Source: Halorubellus salinus
Lineage (GTDB): Archaea; Halobacteriota; Halobacteria; Halobacteriales; Natrialbaceae
Assembly (NCBI RefSeq): GCF_020567525.1
Contig: NZ_JAJCVI010000003.1
Span: 62,001-126,000, forward strand
Reading direction: 5' to 3'
Length of the DNA stretch: 64,000 nucleotides
The notes under the pieces were generated by a model. The model worked only from the letters and a program-made list of their open reading frames with translations, had not been told where the DNA came from and made no database searches. Made by a program: the position numbers and the translations under genes. Below, one piece after another: positions 15,092 through 22,600 of the stretch; within the stretch, counting starts at the first letter, position 1; the number at the start of each line of letters is the position of its first letter.

Positions 15092-17494
15092 TCACGCGGG
15101 GTCGGCGACGACGGCGTCGATGGTGCCGGCCTGCGTCGGGACGAAGACGGCGCCGTAGGCGACGACCGGTGACCCGTCGACCCAGTCCCCCAGCTCGAAC
15201 GACCACTCGACGCTCCCGCTGTCGACGTCGATGGCGAGGAGGCGACGGCCGCGAGTGCCGACGTACGCGACGCCGTCCGCGAGAGCGGGAGCGCCGTGGA
15301 CCGCGCCCTCGGCCTCGAAGCGCCAGGTTTCGTCGCCGGACGCGGCGTCGAGGCCGCGGACGACCCCGGCGTCGTCGGCTGCAACGAGGGTGCCGTCGCT
15401 CCCGAGCGCGGGGGCTCCGCGGACCCGACCCGGACCGCTCGCGGTCCACGCTTCTTCGCCGTCCGCGGCGTGCCGGGCGACGACTCCTTCGTCCGTCCCG
15501 ACGACGACGAGCGTCGGCGACGGCGACGTGACGACGGCCGGCGCGGTGGCCGCGTCGCCGACGTCCGTCCGCCATCGAACGTCGCCATCGGGCTCGCCGA
15601 GCGAGACGAGGTCGCCGTCGGTCGTCGTTGCGAACACGCGACCGTCGAAGACCGCTGGACTCGTGGCGACGCGTGCGCCGACGTCGCGCTCCCAGCGGAC
15701 GGCGCCGTTCGCCGTGAGCGCGACGACGCGCGACCCGGCGCCGACGAACGCGCCACCGACCGGCTTCTCGTCCTGGGTATCAGAATCGCTGAGCGTTCCG
15801 TAGCCGAAGTCGCCGACGGGTCCGTCCAGGTCGACGCGCCAGCGCGGTTGCGGACTCGGCGCGTCCACGTGCACGGTCGTCGTCGTCCGGTCGGGTCTCG
15901 TCATCGGGTCCGTCGGCGGGTCGGCGTGCTCGTGCGGTGGGGTTCCCGCGACCTCCCCGCTCCAGCTGCCCGCGAGGATGGTGTCACCCGCGGAGACCGG
16001 TGCGCCCGGCGTCGGCCCGCCGAGCTCGACGTGCCAGAGGTGACTCTCGCCCTTCCTCGCGTCGTACCCGCTGACGGCGTCGTGGCGACTCCCGCAGTAG
16101 AGCGCGCCGTCGCCGACTATCGGCGACGGGAGCGACGCGGGACGTTCGAACGCGCGCCAGCGTCGGTCGCCGGTCGTCGCGTCGACCGCCTCGACGACGC
16201 CGCTGTGCGTGCCGACGACGACCTGACCGTCCCCGTATTGGACCTGCGCGTCGGGCTGCCCGCGGGTTCCCGTTCGCCACGCGACGGTGCCGTCGGGGTC
16301 GACCGCGACGACCGACCCGTTCGCGTCCGCATCACTCGATTCGGCGTCCCTGCTCCCGACGTAGAGTCGACCGTCGCCGACCGCGGGCGTGGTCTCCGCG
16401 TCGACGTCGACGTGCGCGCGAACGCCGTCCGCGTCGACGGCGTAGAGACCGTCGCCGAGCGTTCCAACCCAGACCCGGTCCGCGAACGCGGTCGGTATCG
16501 AACTGATCCACGGCGTCGCCTCGCTGTCGAGCTGGACCGCCCAGCGTTCGCCGCCGTCAGCGACGGCGTGCGCGGAGAGGCGGCCGTCGATGGTGCCGAC
16601 GTACGCCACCTCGCCGTCGACGCCCGCGCCGATGGAGACCGTTCCGGGGACGCTCGTCCGCCAGACCTCGTTCCCGTCCGTCGCGTCGAGCGCGAGGACC
16701 GGGCTGGCGTCGTCGTCCCCCGTCCGCGACCCACGAGACGTGAGGACGACGGTACCGTCGGCGAACGCGGGTCGATGACAGCGCCGCGGGACGCTCGCTC
16801 GCCACCGCTCCGTTCCGTCCGCGAGCGAGAACGCGTACGCACTCCCGCGGGGGTGAGCGAGGTAGACGACGTCGTCGACGACCGCGAACGGCGTCGCGTC
16901 GTTCGCGTGCGGCGGGAACAGCCCCTCCTGCGTCGAGCGTTCCCAGCGGCGGTCGCCGTTCGCGTCGTACGCCGTGACCCGTCCGTCGAGCGTCCCGACG
17001 ACGACGGTGCCGTCCGCGGCGACGACGGGAGCGGCGACGAAGTCCTCGTCGTGGCGGTCCCGCCAGCGGACACCGCCGTCGTGGTCGTACGCGACGACGG
17101 TCCCGTTCCGCTGGGTGATGACCGGGCCGTCCGGGCCGCTCGCGGCCGTGAGTTCGGTGTCGAGTCGGACGCCGCTCTGCCACTGGAGCGCCGGCGGCCC
17201 CTGCGGTCCCGACGCCTCGACCGCGCCCGTGTTCCGGGCGTCCGCGTGGACGGTCGGCCAGGGACCGCGAAGCGGCGGGGCTGCCGGTCCGGACGGCGGG
17301 TCGTCGGTCGGCCGTTCCGTGCTCGTCTCGACACCGGCGTCGGTGCTCGACTCCGTCGAACTCGTCGGCGAGCGCGTGGTGCTACAGCCCGCGACCGCCG
17401 CGAGCGCGAGCGCGCCGCCGGTCCGGAGGAGGCCGCGCCGCGACGGCGACCGGGCACCGTCGCTCGTCGCCGCGTCGTCGTCCTGGGAGGGCAT
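15092..17494 (-). CDS. Tat-exported lipoprotein, PQQ-type beta-propeller repeats (800 aa)
   Basis: The N-terminus has RR at 19-20, a hydrophobic stretch and a lipobox AVAGC with Cys37, so it is a Tat substrate anchored by lipid on the outside. A Ser/Thr-rich linker is followed by many PQQ-like blades of the type GxVVAYDxDGGVRWR and VYVGTRGRRLLAIDVDSG. There are two clusters of blades split near residue 470-530, consistent with two propellers. Such haloarchaeal proteins lack the catalytic quinoprotein residues as far as I can see, so scaffold or binding roles are likelier than dehydrogenase activity. TATA-like CTTATCC (about 17520-17526) is 28 nt upstream of the ATG. Three paralogues occur later in the window. 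Confidence 0.88.
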   Translation of the reverse strand: MPSQDDDAATSDGARSPSRRGLLRTGGALALAAVAGCSTTRSPTSSTESSTDAGVETSTERPTDDPPSGPAAPPLRGPWPTVHADARNTGAVEASGPQGPPALQWQSGVRLDTELTAASGPDGPVITQRNGTVVAYDHDGGVRWRDRHDEDFVAAPVVAADGTVVVGTLDGRVTAYDANGDRRWERSTQEGLFPPHANDATPFAVVDDVVYLAHPRGSAYAFSLADGTERWRASVPRRCHRPAFADGTVVLTSRGSRTGDDDASPVLALDATDGNEVWRTSVPGTVSIGAGVDGEVAYVGTIDGRLSAHAVADGGERWAVQLDSEATPWISSIPTAFADRVWVGTLGDGLYAVDADGVRAHVDVDAETTPAVGDGRLYVGSRDAESSDADANGSVVAVDPDGTVAWRTGTRGQPDAQVQYGDGQVVVGTHSGVVEAVDATTGDRRWRAFERPASLPSPIVGDGALYCGSRHDAVSGYDARKGESHLWHVELGGPTPGAPVSAGDTILAGSWSGEVAGTPPHEHADPPTDPMTRPDRTTTTVHVDAPSPQPRWRVDLDGPVGDFGYGTLSDSDTQDEKPVGGAFVGAGSRVVALTANGAVRWERDVGARVATSPAVFDGRVFATTTDGDLVSLGEPDGDVRWRTDVGDAATAPAVVTSPSPTLVVVGTDEGVVARHAADGEEAWTASGPGRVRGAPALGSDGTLVAADDAGVVRGLDAASGDETWRFEAEGAVHGAPALADGVAYVGTRGRRLLAIDVDSGSVEWSFELGDWVDGSPVVAYGAVFVPTQAGTIDAVVADPA

Positions 17495-17558
17495 CGGGCC
17501 GTAATCGTGACGAGTTCAGGATAAGTCTTCTGTGAACCGGTACCTGAGTGGTCGTCGT

Positions 17559-17731
17559 TCAGTCCACGCGTACGCCGCAAGCGGGGGCGTCGACGCCTGA
17601 GAGCGCGCCGTCCCAGTCCCCGGGGGCCATGCCCGGAGCTACGACCGCGTCGCCGGTATCGGGTTCCCAGAACGCGTTCGTCGCCCCATCGCACCCGGGG
17701 CGTCGAGTCCGAGGCCTCGAGTCCGGTCGCG
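17559..17731 (-). pseudogene. Possible 3' remnant of a small gene
   Basis: Between two genes, a minus-strand frame ends at 17559 with haloarchaeal-looking residues (GCDGATNAFWEPDTGD, VVAPGMAPGDWDGAL). No start codon or promoter precedes it outside the neighbouring regulator gene, and upstream the frame becomes Arg-rich shadow sequence. It may be the tail of a decayed gene. It could equally be chance. Confidence 0.2.
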
Positions 17732-18397
17732 TCAGTCCTCGAGGGTCGCTGCGAGGTCGCGAGGGCGGGTCGCGGTCTCGACGAAGTGCTTGACGATGCG
17801 TTCCTCGGCGCGATGCAGCGTCTCGCTGCACGTCGACTTCGCGATACCGACCGCGTCCGCGAGTTCGGTGAGCGTCGTGCCGCGAGGCGTGTCGTAGTAG
17901 CCGCGTTCGACGGCCTCGCTGACGAGGCGCCACTGGCGCTCCGTGAGCGGTGATTCGGGTGCGTCGACGCGTTCGCGGAGCTCCTCGACCTCGAAGGAGA
18001 TGCCGAACGCGTCGAGTTTCGTGACGAGCTCCGAGAGCGTCTCTCGGGTCGTGGTGATCTCCCAGGTGGCGTCGCCGTCATGGATGTCGAACGGCATCTC
18101 CACGGGGAGGCCGCTGCCGCGCGCGGCGAACAGCAGCATCGGTTCACCCGTCCGGAACTGGACCATCGCGGTGTTCCCGTGGTGTTCGAGGAGTTCCACG
18201 GACTCCAGGGTGTCGTGGTCGGTCATGTCCTCGACGACGGCGAGCAGGTCGTCGCTCGTTATCTCGGCGACGCCGACGCCGGCGTCGTCGTCGGTGACGG
18301 CGGCGACGATCGTCACCTCCGCCTCGGGGTAGCGTCGTGATATCTCGCCGATCCAGACGTGCTCCGGGATGGAGAGCGTGAGACGTGCTTCGGGCAT
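17732..18397 (-). CDS. Bat-type helix-turn-helix regulator
   Basis: 221 aa. The N-terminal about 150 residues are the sensory half seen in haloarchaeal Bat/HTH-10 proteins (LTLSIPEHVWIGEISRRYPEAEVTI, then MVQFRTGEPMLLFAA). The C-terminus is the HTH-10 domain: LTERQWRLVSEAVERGYYDTPRGTTLTELADAVGIAKSTCSETLHRAEERIVKHF. The family is named for the bacterio-opsin activator; targets vary widely. Two inverted repeats built from CGAACA lie directly upstream of the start (18406-18456), suggesting autoregulation. It is divergent from nothing obvious; the next gene upstream is on the same strand. Confidence 0.88.
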   Translation of the reverse strand: MPEARLTLSIPEHVWIGEISRRYPEAEVTIVAAVTDDDAGVGVAEITSDDLLAVVEDMTDHDTLESVELLEHHGNTAMVQFRTGEPMLLFAARGSGLPVEMPFDIHDGDATWEITTTRETLSELVTKLDAFGISFEVEELRERVDAPESPLTERQWRLVSEAVERGYYDTPRGTTLTELADAVGIAKSTCSETLHRAEERIVKHFVETATRPRDLAATLED

Positions 18398-18405
18398 CTG
18401 TGAAC

Positions 18406-18456
18406 GTGTTCGGCTACGAACACCACGACCCTGTCGGTTTGTCCGAACATGTTCGG
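18406..18456. promoter_or_regulatory. Paired CGAACA palindromes, candidate operator
   Basis: GTGTTCG-GCTA-CGAACAC (18406-18423) and the perfect 14-bp palindrome CCGAACATGTTCGG (18443-18456) contain the same hexamer CGAACA four times in total. The first repeat is 9 nt from the Bat-type start, so binding there should block transcription. Self-regulation is the simplest reading. Confidence 0.5.
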
Positions 18457-18519
18457 CTCGTTCCCGGCGGACTGGATGGCGGAGGCGACGTGAACGCCGA
18501 ACCGCGCCGTCGCTCGCGG

Positions 18520-18804
18520 TCAGCGCGCCGACCAGATGTCGGTGTAGTCCGTGCCGTCGTCGGCCTCGATGGCGTCGTACGCGAACCCGCGCTCGTCGAG
18601 CTTCGGGAACAGGTGCTGTTGGATGCGGTCGTTCACCTGCACGAGCACCGCGTGGTCGTCGAGGGCCGCGGGCCGTTCGAGCGTCTCCGTGAGCGGTTCC
18701 GGTGGCGGAAGCTCCCTGACGTCGAGGGACTCGCGGTCGCGGTCCGGCGGCACGTCGACGTCAGCAAGCAACCCGTCCGTCTGCGGGAGTTCTCCCGTGG
18801 GCAT
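18520..18804 (-). CDS. DUF2249-domain protein (94 aa)
   Basis: The core reads LDVRELPPPEPLTETLERPAALDDHAVLVQVNDRIQQHLFPKLDERGFAYD, matching the DUF2249 pattern (D-x-R-x-L-P-P at the start, a V-x-x-N-D loop and the aromatic strand after K/L). DUF2249 proteins are small, TusA-like alpha/beta proteins often linked to denitrification and redox genes; the role here is unknown. ATG 18804 was chosen because upstream residues are Arg-rich. An in-frame ATG at 18825 gives seven more residues. Confidence 0.72.
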   Translation of the reverse strand: MPTGELPQTDGLLADVDVPPDRDRESLDVRELPPPEPLTETLERPAALDDHAVLVQVNDRIQQHLFPKLDERGFAYDAIEADDGTDYTDIWSAR

Positions 18805-18912
18805 ACGTCGTCGTTCACGCGCCATCCTCCCGAACCGTCCCCCGAACGCGGTCGTCGTCACTCCCCGGTACGACGACGCACGCTTTTTGCCACGGTGGCC
18901 GTATCACGCCAC

Positions 18913-19371
18913 GTGACCGACCTCGACGACTTCGACCACGAGCGACACATGCGCGAGGCGTTCGAACTGGCGCGCGAGGCCGCCGGCCGCGGCGACGAGC
19001 CCTTCGGAAGCGTGCTCGTCCGCGACGACGCGGTCGTGATGCGGGAGTCCAATCGCATCAACACCGACGACGACGTCCGCCGACACCCCGAACTCCACCT
19101 CGCACATCGCGCGTGCCGCGAGCTGGACGCGAGCGAACGCGCGGAGACGGTGATGTACACGAGCACCGAACCGTGCCCCATGTGCGCCGGCGGTATGCGA
19201 AGCGCCGGGTTCGCGCGCGTCGTCTACAGCGTCGCGGGCGACGAGATCGGCGACTTCACCGGCGAGGGCTCGCCGATCCGCGCCGCGACCATCCTCGGTG
19301 ACCGGACGAGCGTTCACGGACCCGTCCTGCACGGCGAGGGCCGCGCGGTACACGAGGCCTTCGACTGGTAG
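18913..19371 (+). CDS. Nucleoside/tRNA-type deaminase (CDA superfamily)
   Basis: 152 aa. The zinc-deaminase motifs are present: HPE at 58-60 and PCPMC with Cys88 and Cys91. Family enzymes usually have H-A-E, with Glu as proton shuttle; here the middle residue is Pro. The N-terminal helix and EPFGSVLVRDDAVV match guanine-deaminase/TadA-like enzymes that hydrolyse amino groups from bases or nucleosides. The GTG at 18913 is the probable start, because GCTTTTTGCC (about 18881-18890) is 27 nt upstream. Longer in-frame starts lie before that box. It stands alone, with a convergent HxlR gene downstream. Substrate not predictable. Confidence 0.82.
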   Translation: MTDLDDFDHERHMREAFELAREAAGRGDEPFGSVLVRDDAVVMRESNRINTDDDVRRHPELHLAHRACRELDASERAETVMYTSTEPCPMCAGGMRSAGFARVVYSVAGDEIGDFTGEGSPIRAATILGDRTSVHGPVLHGEGRAVHEAFDW

Positions 19372-19443
19372 CACCGCGTCCCCACGAGACGACGACTCGG
19401 TAGCTCCGGCACCGCAAACAGCGGGAGTCGTCGTCGTTCCCGT

Positions 19444-19842
19444 TCACTCCGCGGTCTCCGCTGCGGGGTCGAAGAGGTGTTCCGTCCCCCAGTCGCGCAT
19501 CGCGTACACGACCGAATCGAGGGACGCGCCGAGGGAGGTCAGCGAGTACCGGACGCGCACCGGTTTCTCGCTGATTACCTCTCGGGTCACGAGCGCGTGG
19601 TTCTCCAGGTCGTCGAGGCTCTCCGAGAGCACCTTGCTGGAGATACCGTCGACGCGACCCTCGAGTTCGTTGAATCCCGCCGGTCCACCCTCCATGAGTC
19701 GATGGAGGATGACCGGATGCCACTTCTTCCCGACGAGCGTCGCCGTCGTCGTTATCGGACACCAGTCCTCGCCAGCGCACGACACGGGGACCCGTTCGAG
19801 CTCGTCGTCACCGGTCTCACGGCCGCTCTCCCCATCGCTCAT
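19444..19842 (-). CDS. HxlR-family winged-helix regulator
   Basis: About 132 aa from ATG 19842 (an alternative upstream start at 19866 adds eight residues). Conserved HxlR features are present: CPITTTATLVGKKWHPVILHRLMEGGPAGFNELEGRVDGISSKVLSESLDDLENHALVTREV, then VRYSLTSLGASL. HxlR proteins are dimeric repressors or activators that often sense electrophiles or disulfide stress through an N-terminal Cys, here in CAGEDWCP. It converges with the deaminase gene. A long gene-free stretch with hairpins lies upstream. Confidence 0.88.
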   Translation of the reverse strand: MSDGESGRETGDDELERVPVSCAGEDWCPITTTATLVGKKWHPVILHRLMEGGPAGFNELEGRVDGISSKVLSESLDDLENHALVTREVISEKPVRVRYSLTSLGASLDSVVYAMRDWGTEHLFDPAAETAE

Positions 19843-20718
19843 GCGCACCGGTTCGAGCGGAACCACGAAAACAGTTACTCGACCGTACCTGGTTACGCGA
19901 CGTTACCTCGGAGCGGAGCGAGTGGTTCGCCGGTCGTCGACTTCACGACGTTTGAACAAGCGATTCACTTTTGCCCCTTCGCGCGCAAAGCAAAGGTGGT
20001 ACTCCGAGTCGCCCGTGTTCGCGCGACTGGCACCCCACTCCCGTCGCGCAACCGGTCGGAGTGCCAAGCCTGCCGAGGCACCGACTCCACCCCGTCGGTG
20101 CCTCACCCCACCCCATCCACCCCCGGCGTCCATCTGTCGGACGCCATCTACGGCCGCGCCGGCGTCTCGCCGACGCGGCACACCCCACCCCACTTTCGTT
20201 CGGTTATCCACGACGCACCGAGGAGTCACGTCAACGACGACCACCGGGTTCGTGCGCCGTAGGGGAACGCGTACTGGGTCGTTCCCAGGGCGCTGGAACG
20301 ACCATGGCGTCTACGTTCCACCCACACCGACGTTCACGTGGGGCGGCGGACGACGTTCTGTCGCCTGGTCAGCGACCCCGGTCGTCGGTCGTGTCGGGAG
20401 CGCCGCCGGCGACCGGGAGGACGGTCGAACGACTGCGTCGTCCGCCACCCCATCTCGCGGGTAACGTCCGTTCCGGGGACGTCGCCCTCGTTCCACTGAA
20501 CCGTGGTGGGGGATGCGGAACGAAGCGAAGCGTCGATCGGAACGCTGTCGAACGAACGACTCCGTCCCACGCCGACGCGTCGAACTGACGCGTCTCTCTC
20601 TTTCGGTTCGAACGCGGAATCAGGTCCCTCGGAACACGAACCGAGCGGCGAACGCCGTCCAGCAGTCGGTCGAATCAGCGCGTACCGCGTGTGGCGTGGG
20701 CGGTGGACGAGCGGGTCG
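19843..20718. other. Gene-free region with hairpin array
   Basis: About 876 bases lie upstream of the HxlR gene and downstream of the Nmad3 gene. Open frames here are Pro/Arg-rich shadows without promoters. C-rich tracts (CACCCCACCCCATCC, CACCCCACCCCAC) and four short hairpins (see 20077-20303) are the only structure I can see. There is a promoter-like AT-rich patch near 19866-19880 for the HxlR gene. Confidence 0.5.
20077..20303. other. Array of four hairpins, candidate structured RNA
   Basis: Stem 1: GGCACCGAC (20077-20085) / GTCGGTGCC (20094-20102), 8-base loop. Stem 2: GGCGTCC (20125-20131) / GGACGCC (20139-20145). Stem 3: GCCGCGCCGGCG (20153-20164) / CGCCGACGCGGC (20168-20179), one mismatch and 3-base loop. 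Stem 4: GGTCGTTCC (20278-20286) / GGAACGACC (20295-20303), 8-base loop. GGAACG at 20264-20269 can also pair with CGTTCC at 20280-20285, so the last stem has a competitor. Strand is unknown. Confidence 0.35.
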
Positions 20719-21525
20719 TCACTCGGTGGCGTCGGCGACGCGGGATGCGACGAACGCCCTGAATCGGTCGGGGTCGACGTCGCACTCGACGGCGGGCTTG
20801 AACCCGCCGAGGTGCGTGCCGTGCGCGCCGCCGCGAGCCGGGTCGAGGACCCGCGCGACGTCGTCGGCCATGTAGTAGTTCGGGCCGACGCGGTGGTCGC
20901 TCAGGCGGACGGCGCGGTCGAGGAGGCCACCGGGTTCGCGCCCGGGGACGACGACGACCGACTCGGGCCTGTCCGTGAACTCGGGGTCGTGGTAGTAGAG
21001 GCTGCCGTGAGCCGCGTAGCGTCTGGCGTGCGCGTTCTCCGGGTGCGATTCGAGGACGGCCGCGACCGCGTCGTCGGACATCCCCGGGTCGAGGACGGTC
21101 GGCGGTTCGGCGACGGTGAAGTACCCGAAGCAGTACCGGTGTTTCAGGTCGTTCTCGGGACCGCGGAAGCCGCCGTAGAAAGCGACGACGTCGCCGGTGT
21201 CGAGGTCCGCGAGCGCGGCGACGTACGGTGGGCGGTGTTCGCCGTAGGTGAGCGCGTCGAGGTTCGGGTCGCGATGGACCGCGTGGGCTTCGACGTCGGC
21301 CGCGTCCGTCACCCAGTCGCCGGTGCTGCCGGGGCGGATGCCGTCGAGCATCGACGCGAGCGAGCCGTCGCCGTGGCGTCGCGCGAGCGAGCCGTAGGTC
21401 GCCGTCTCGGTCGTGTCGCCCTTCTCCGGGATGGGGACGTACTCGAACCGGCCGGTGTCGTCGACGCGCGGGACGGGCCGGACGTTCCCGGTGTCCGCGC
21501 CGACGCCACAGAGGACCACCGTCAT
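20719..21525 (-). CDS. Nmad3-family putative nucleotide/DNA modification protein
   Basis: 268 aa beginning TVVLCGVGADTGNVRPVPRVDDTGRFEYVPIPEKG, the N-terminus I associate with the Nmad3 (nucleotide modification associated domain 3) family. Other family-like segments are YGEHRPPYVAALADL, AFYGGFRGPEN and YYMADDVARVLDP near the C-terminus. Nmad domains were defined computationally in hypermodified-base systems; the Nmad3 reaction is unknown. ATG 21525 is 27 nt from a TATA-like box (rev. CGATAAGT, 21549-21556), so the start is well placed. No DNA glycosylase, restriction enzyme or second modification enzyme is adjacent; the neighbour is a divergent Usp gene. Confidence 0.78.
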   Translation of the reverse strand: MTVVLCGVGADTGNVRPVPRVDDTGRFEYVPIPEKGDTTETATYGSLARRHGDGSLASMLDGIRPGSTGDWVTDAADVEAHAVHRDPNLDALTYGEHRPPYVAALADLDTGDVVAFYGGFRGPENDLKHRYCFGYFTVAEPPTVLDPGMSDDAVAAVLESHPENAHARRYAAHGSLYYHDPEFTDRPESVVVVPGREPGGLLDRAVRLSDHRVGPNYYMADDVARVLDPARGGAHGTHLGGFKPAVECDVDPDRFRAFVASRVADATE

Positions 21526-21611
21526 GCGACCACCGACGCGCTCGGCGTACTTATCGCCGCGGACCTCGCCGCGACGGGCGCGGGGGGGAGGTGGCACGTC
21601 GTCGCTGATAG

Positions 21612-21636
21612 AGTATTGGGAATGGAAGACAATACT
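21612..21636. promoter_or_regulatory. Inverted repeat over the Usp promoter
   Basis: AGTATTG (21612-21618) pairs with CAATACT (21630-21636) across 11 bases. The right arm overlaps the TATA-like ACTATAG that lies 27 nt before the ATG at 21663. A bound dimer would block TBP/TFB access, so this is a candidate repressor site. Confidence 0.4.
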
Positions 21637-21662
21637 ATAGCGCTGGAGCACCGAGGTGAGGT

Positions 21663-22556
21663 ATGCGCGCCGTCATCGCCACCGACCTCTCCGACGCCAT
21701 GGACACCGCCATCGAATCACGGGTGTGCCTCGAATGCCTCGCTCGCTACGGCATCGACGCCATCGACCTCATCACCGTCACCAGCCCGAACGTCACCACC
21801 GGGATGCCCGGGAGCGACGTCGGGAGTCAGACCAAACGAGCGCTCGAACGACAGCAGCGAACGCTCGAGGCCGAAGGGTTCGACGTGGACGTCCACGTCG
21901 TCCGCGGCACCCCGCACCGCCGCATCAACGGGCTCGCCGAACGCGTCCACGCGGACCTCGTCATCGCCGGATCGCGCGGCCAGAGTCCGCTCCAGGAGCG
22001 CTTCATCGGCGGCACCGCGCGCGACCTCGTCCGGACCACCGTCCGCCCGCTCCTCCTCGAACGCATCCGGCGCGAGACGCCGAGCGAACACGAGAGCGCC
22101 GGCGACCACGGCGCCGACGACGTCGAGTACGAGGTCGCGCACGAGCACCTCTTCCGGCGCGTGCTCTACGCGACCGACTTCTCGGAGAACGCCGAGCGCG
22201 CGTTCGAGCAGTTCCGAAACCTCAAGCACGCCACCCAGGAGGCGACGCTCCTGCACGTCACGCCCCCGGACCGACGCGAGGACGCCGACGCGATAGCCGA
22301 CGCCGAAGCGCGCCTCGAAGCCCTCGCGGACGAACTCCGCGAGAAGGGCATCGACGAGGTCACGACGATTGTTCGCTCCGGCGAGACCACCGCGGAGATA
22401 CTCGCCGCCGAACAGGAGGTCGAGCCCACGACCGTCCTCGTCGGGTCGCGCGGCCGGAGCCGCATCCGCCGGTTGCTCGTCGGGTCGACTACCGAGGCGA
22501 TCGCTCGCCGCAGTAACTGCAACGTCCTCGTCGTGCCGCCGGCCGGGACGCGCTGA
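21663..22556 (+). CDS. Two-domain universal stress family protein
   Basis: 297 aa. Domain 1 starts MRAVIATDLSDAMDTAIESRVCLECL and has SRGQSPLQERFIGGTARDLV. Domain 2 starts about residue 165 (RRVLYATDFSENAERAFEQF) and ends with GSRGRSRIRRLLVGSTTEAIARRSNCNVLVVPP, a full ATP-binding loop. The first domain is more divergent (SRGQ...GG). The layout resembles the tandem Usp at 13551, but the sequence is clearly different, so it is not a recent copy. The promoter overlaps an inverted repeat. It is divergent from the Nmad3 gene and convergent with the P450. Confidence 0.88.
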   Translation: MRAVIATDLSDAMDTAIESRVCLECLARYGIDAIDLITVTSPNVTTGMPGSDVGSQTKRALERQQRTLEAEGFDVDVHVVRGTPHRRINGLAERVHADLVIAGSRGQSPLQERFIGGTARDLVRTTVRPLLLERIRRETPSEHESAGDHGADDVEYEVAHEHLFRRVLYATDFSENAERAFEQFRNLKHATQEATLLHVTPPDRREDADAIADAEARLEALADELREKGIDEVTTIVRSGETTAEILAAEQEVEPTTVLVGSRGRSRIRRLLVGSTTEAIARRSNCNVLVVPPAGTR

Positions 22557-22600
22557 CCGCGAGCGCGCTCGACGAACGGCGTCGCGCGACCGAGACGGCG

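Noticed and set aside
17559-17933. Full 124-codon minus-strand frame overlapping the Bat-type gene
   Set aside because: The overlapping part is a shadow. Only the short tail outside the Bat-type gene was kept, as a low-confidence remnant.
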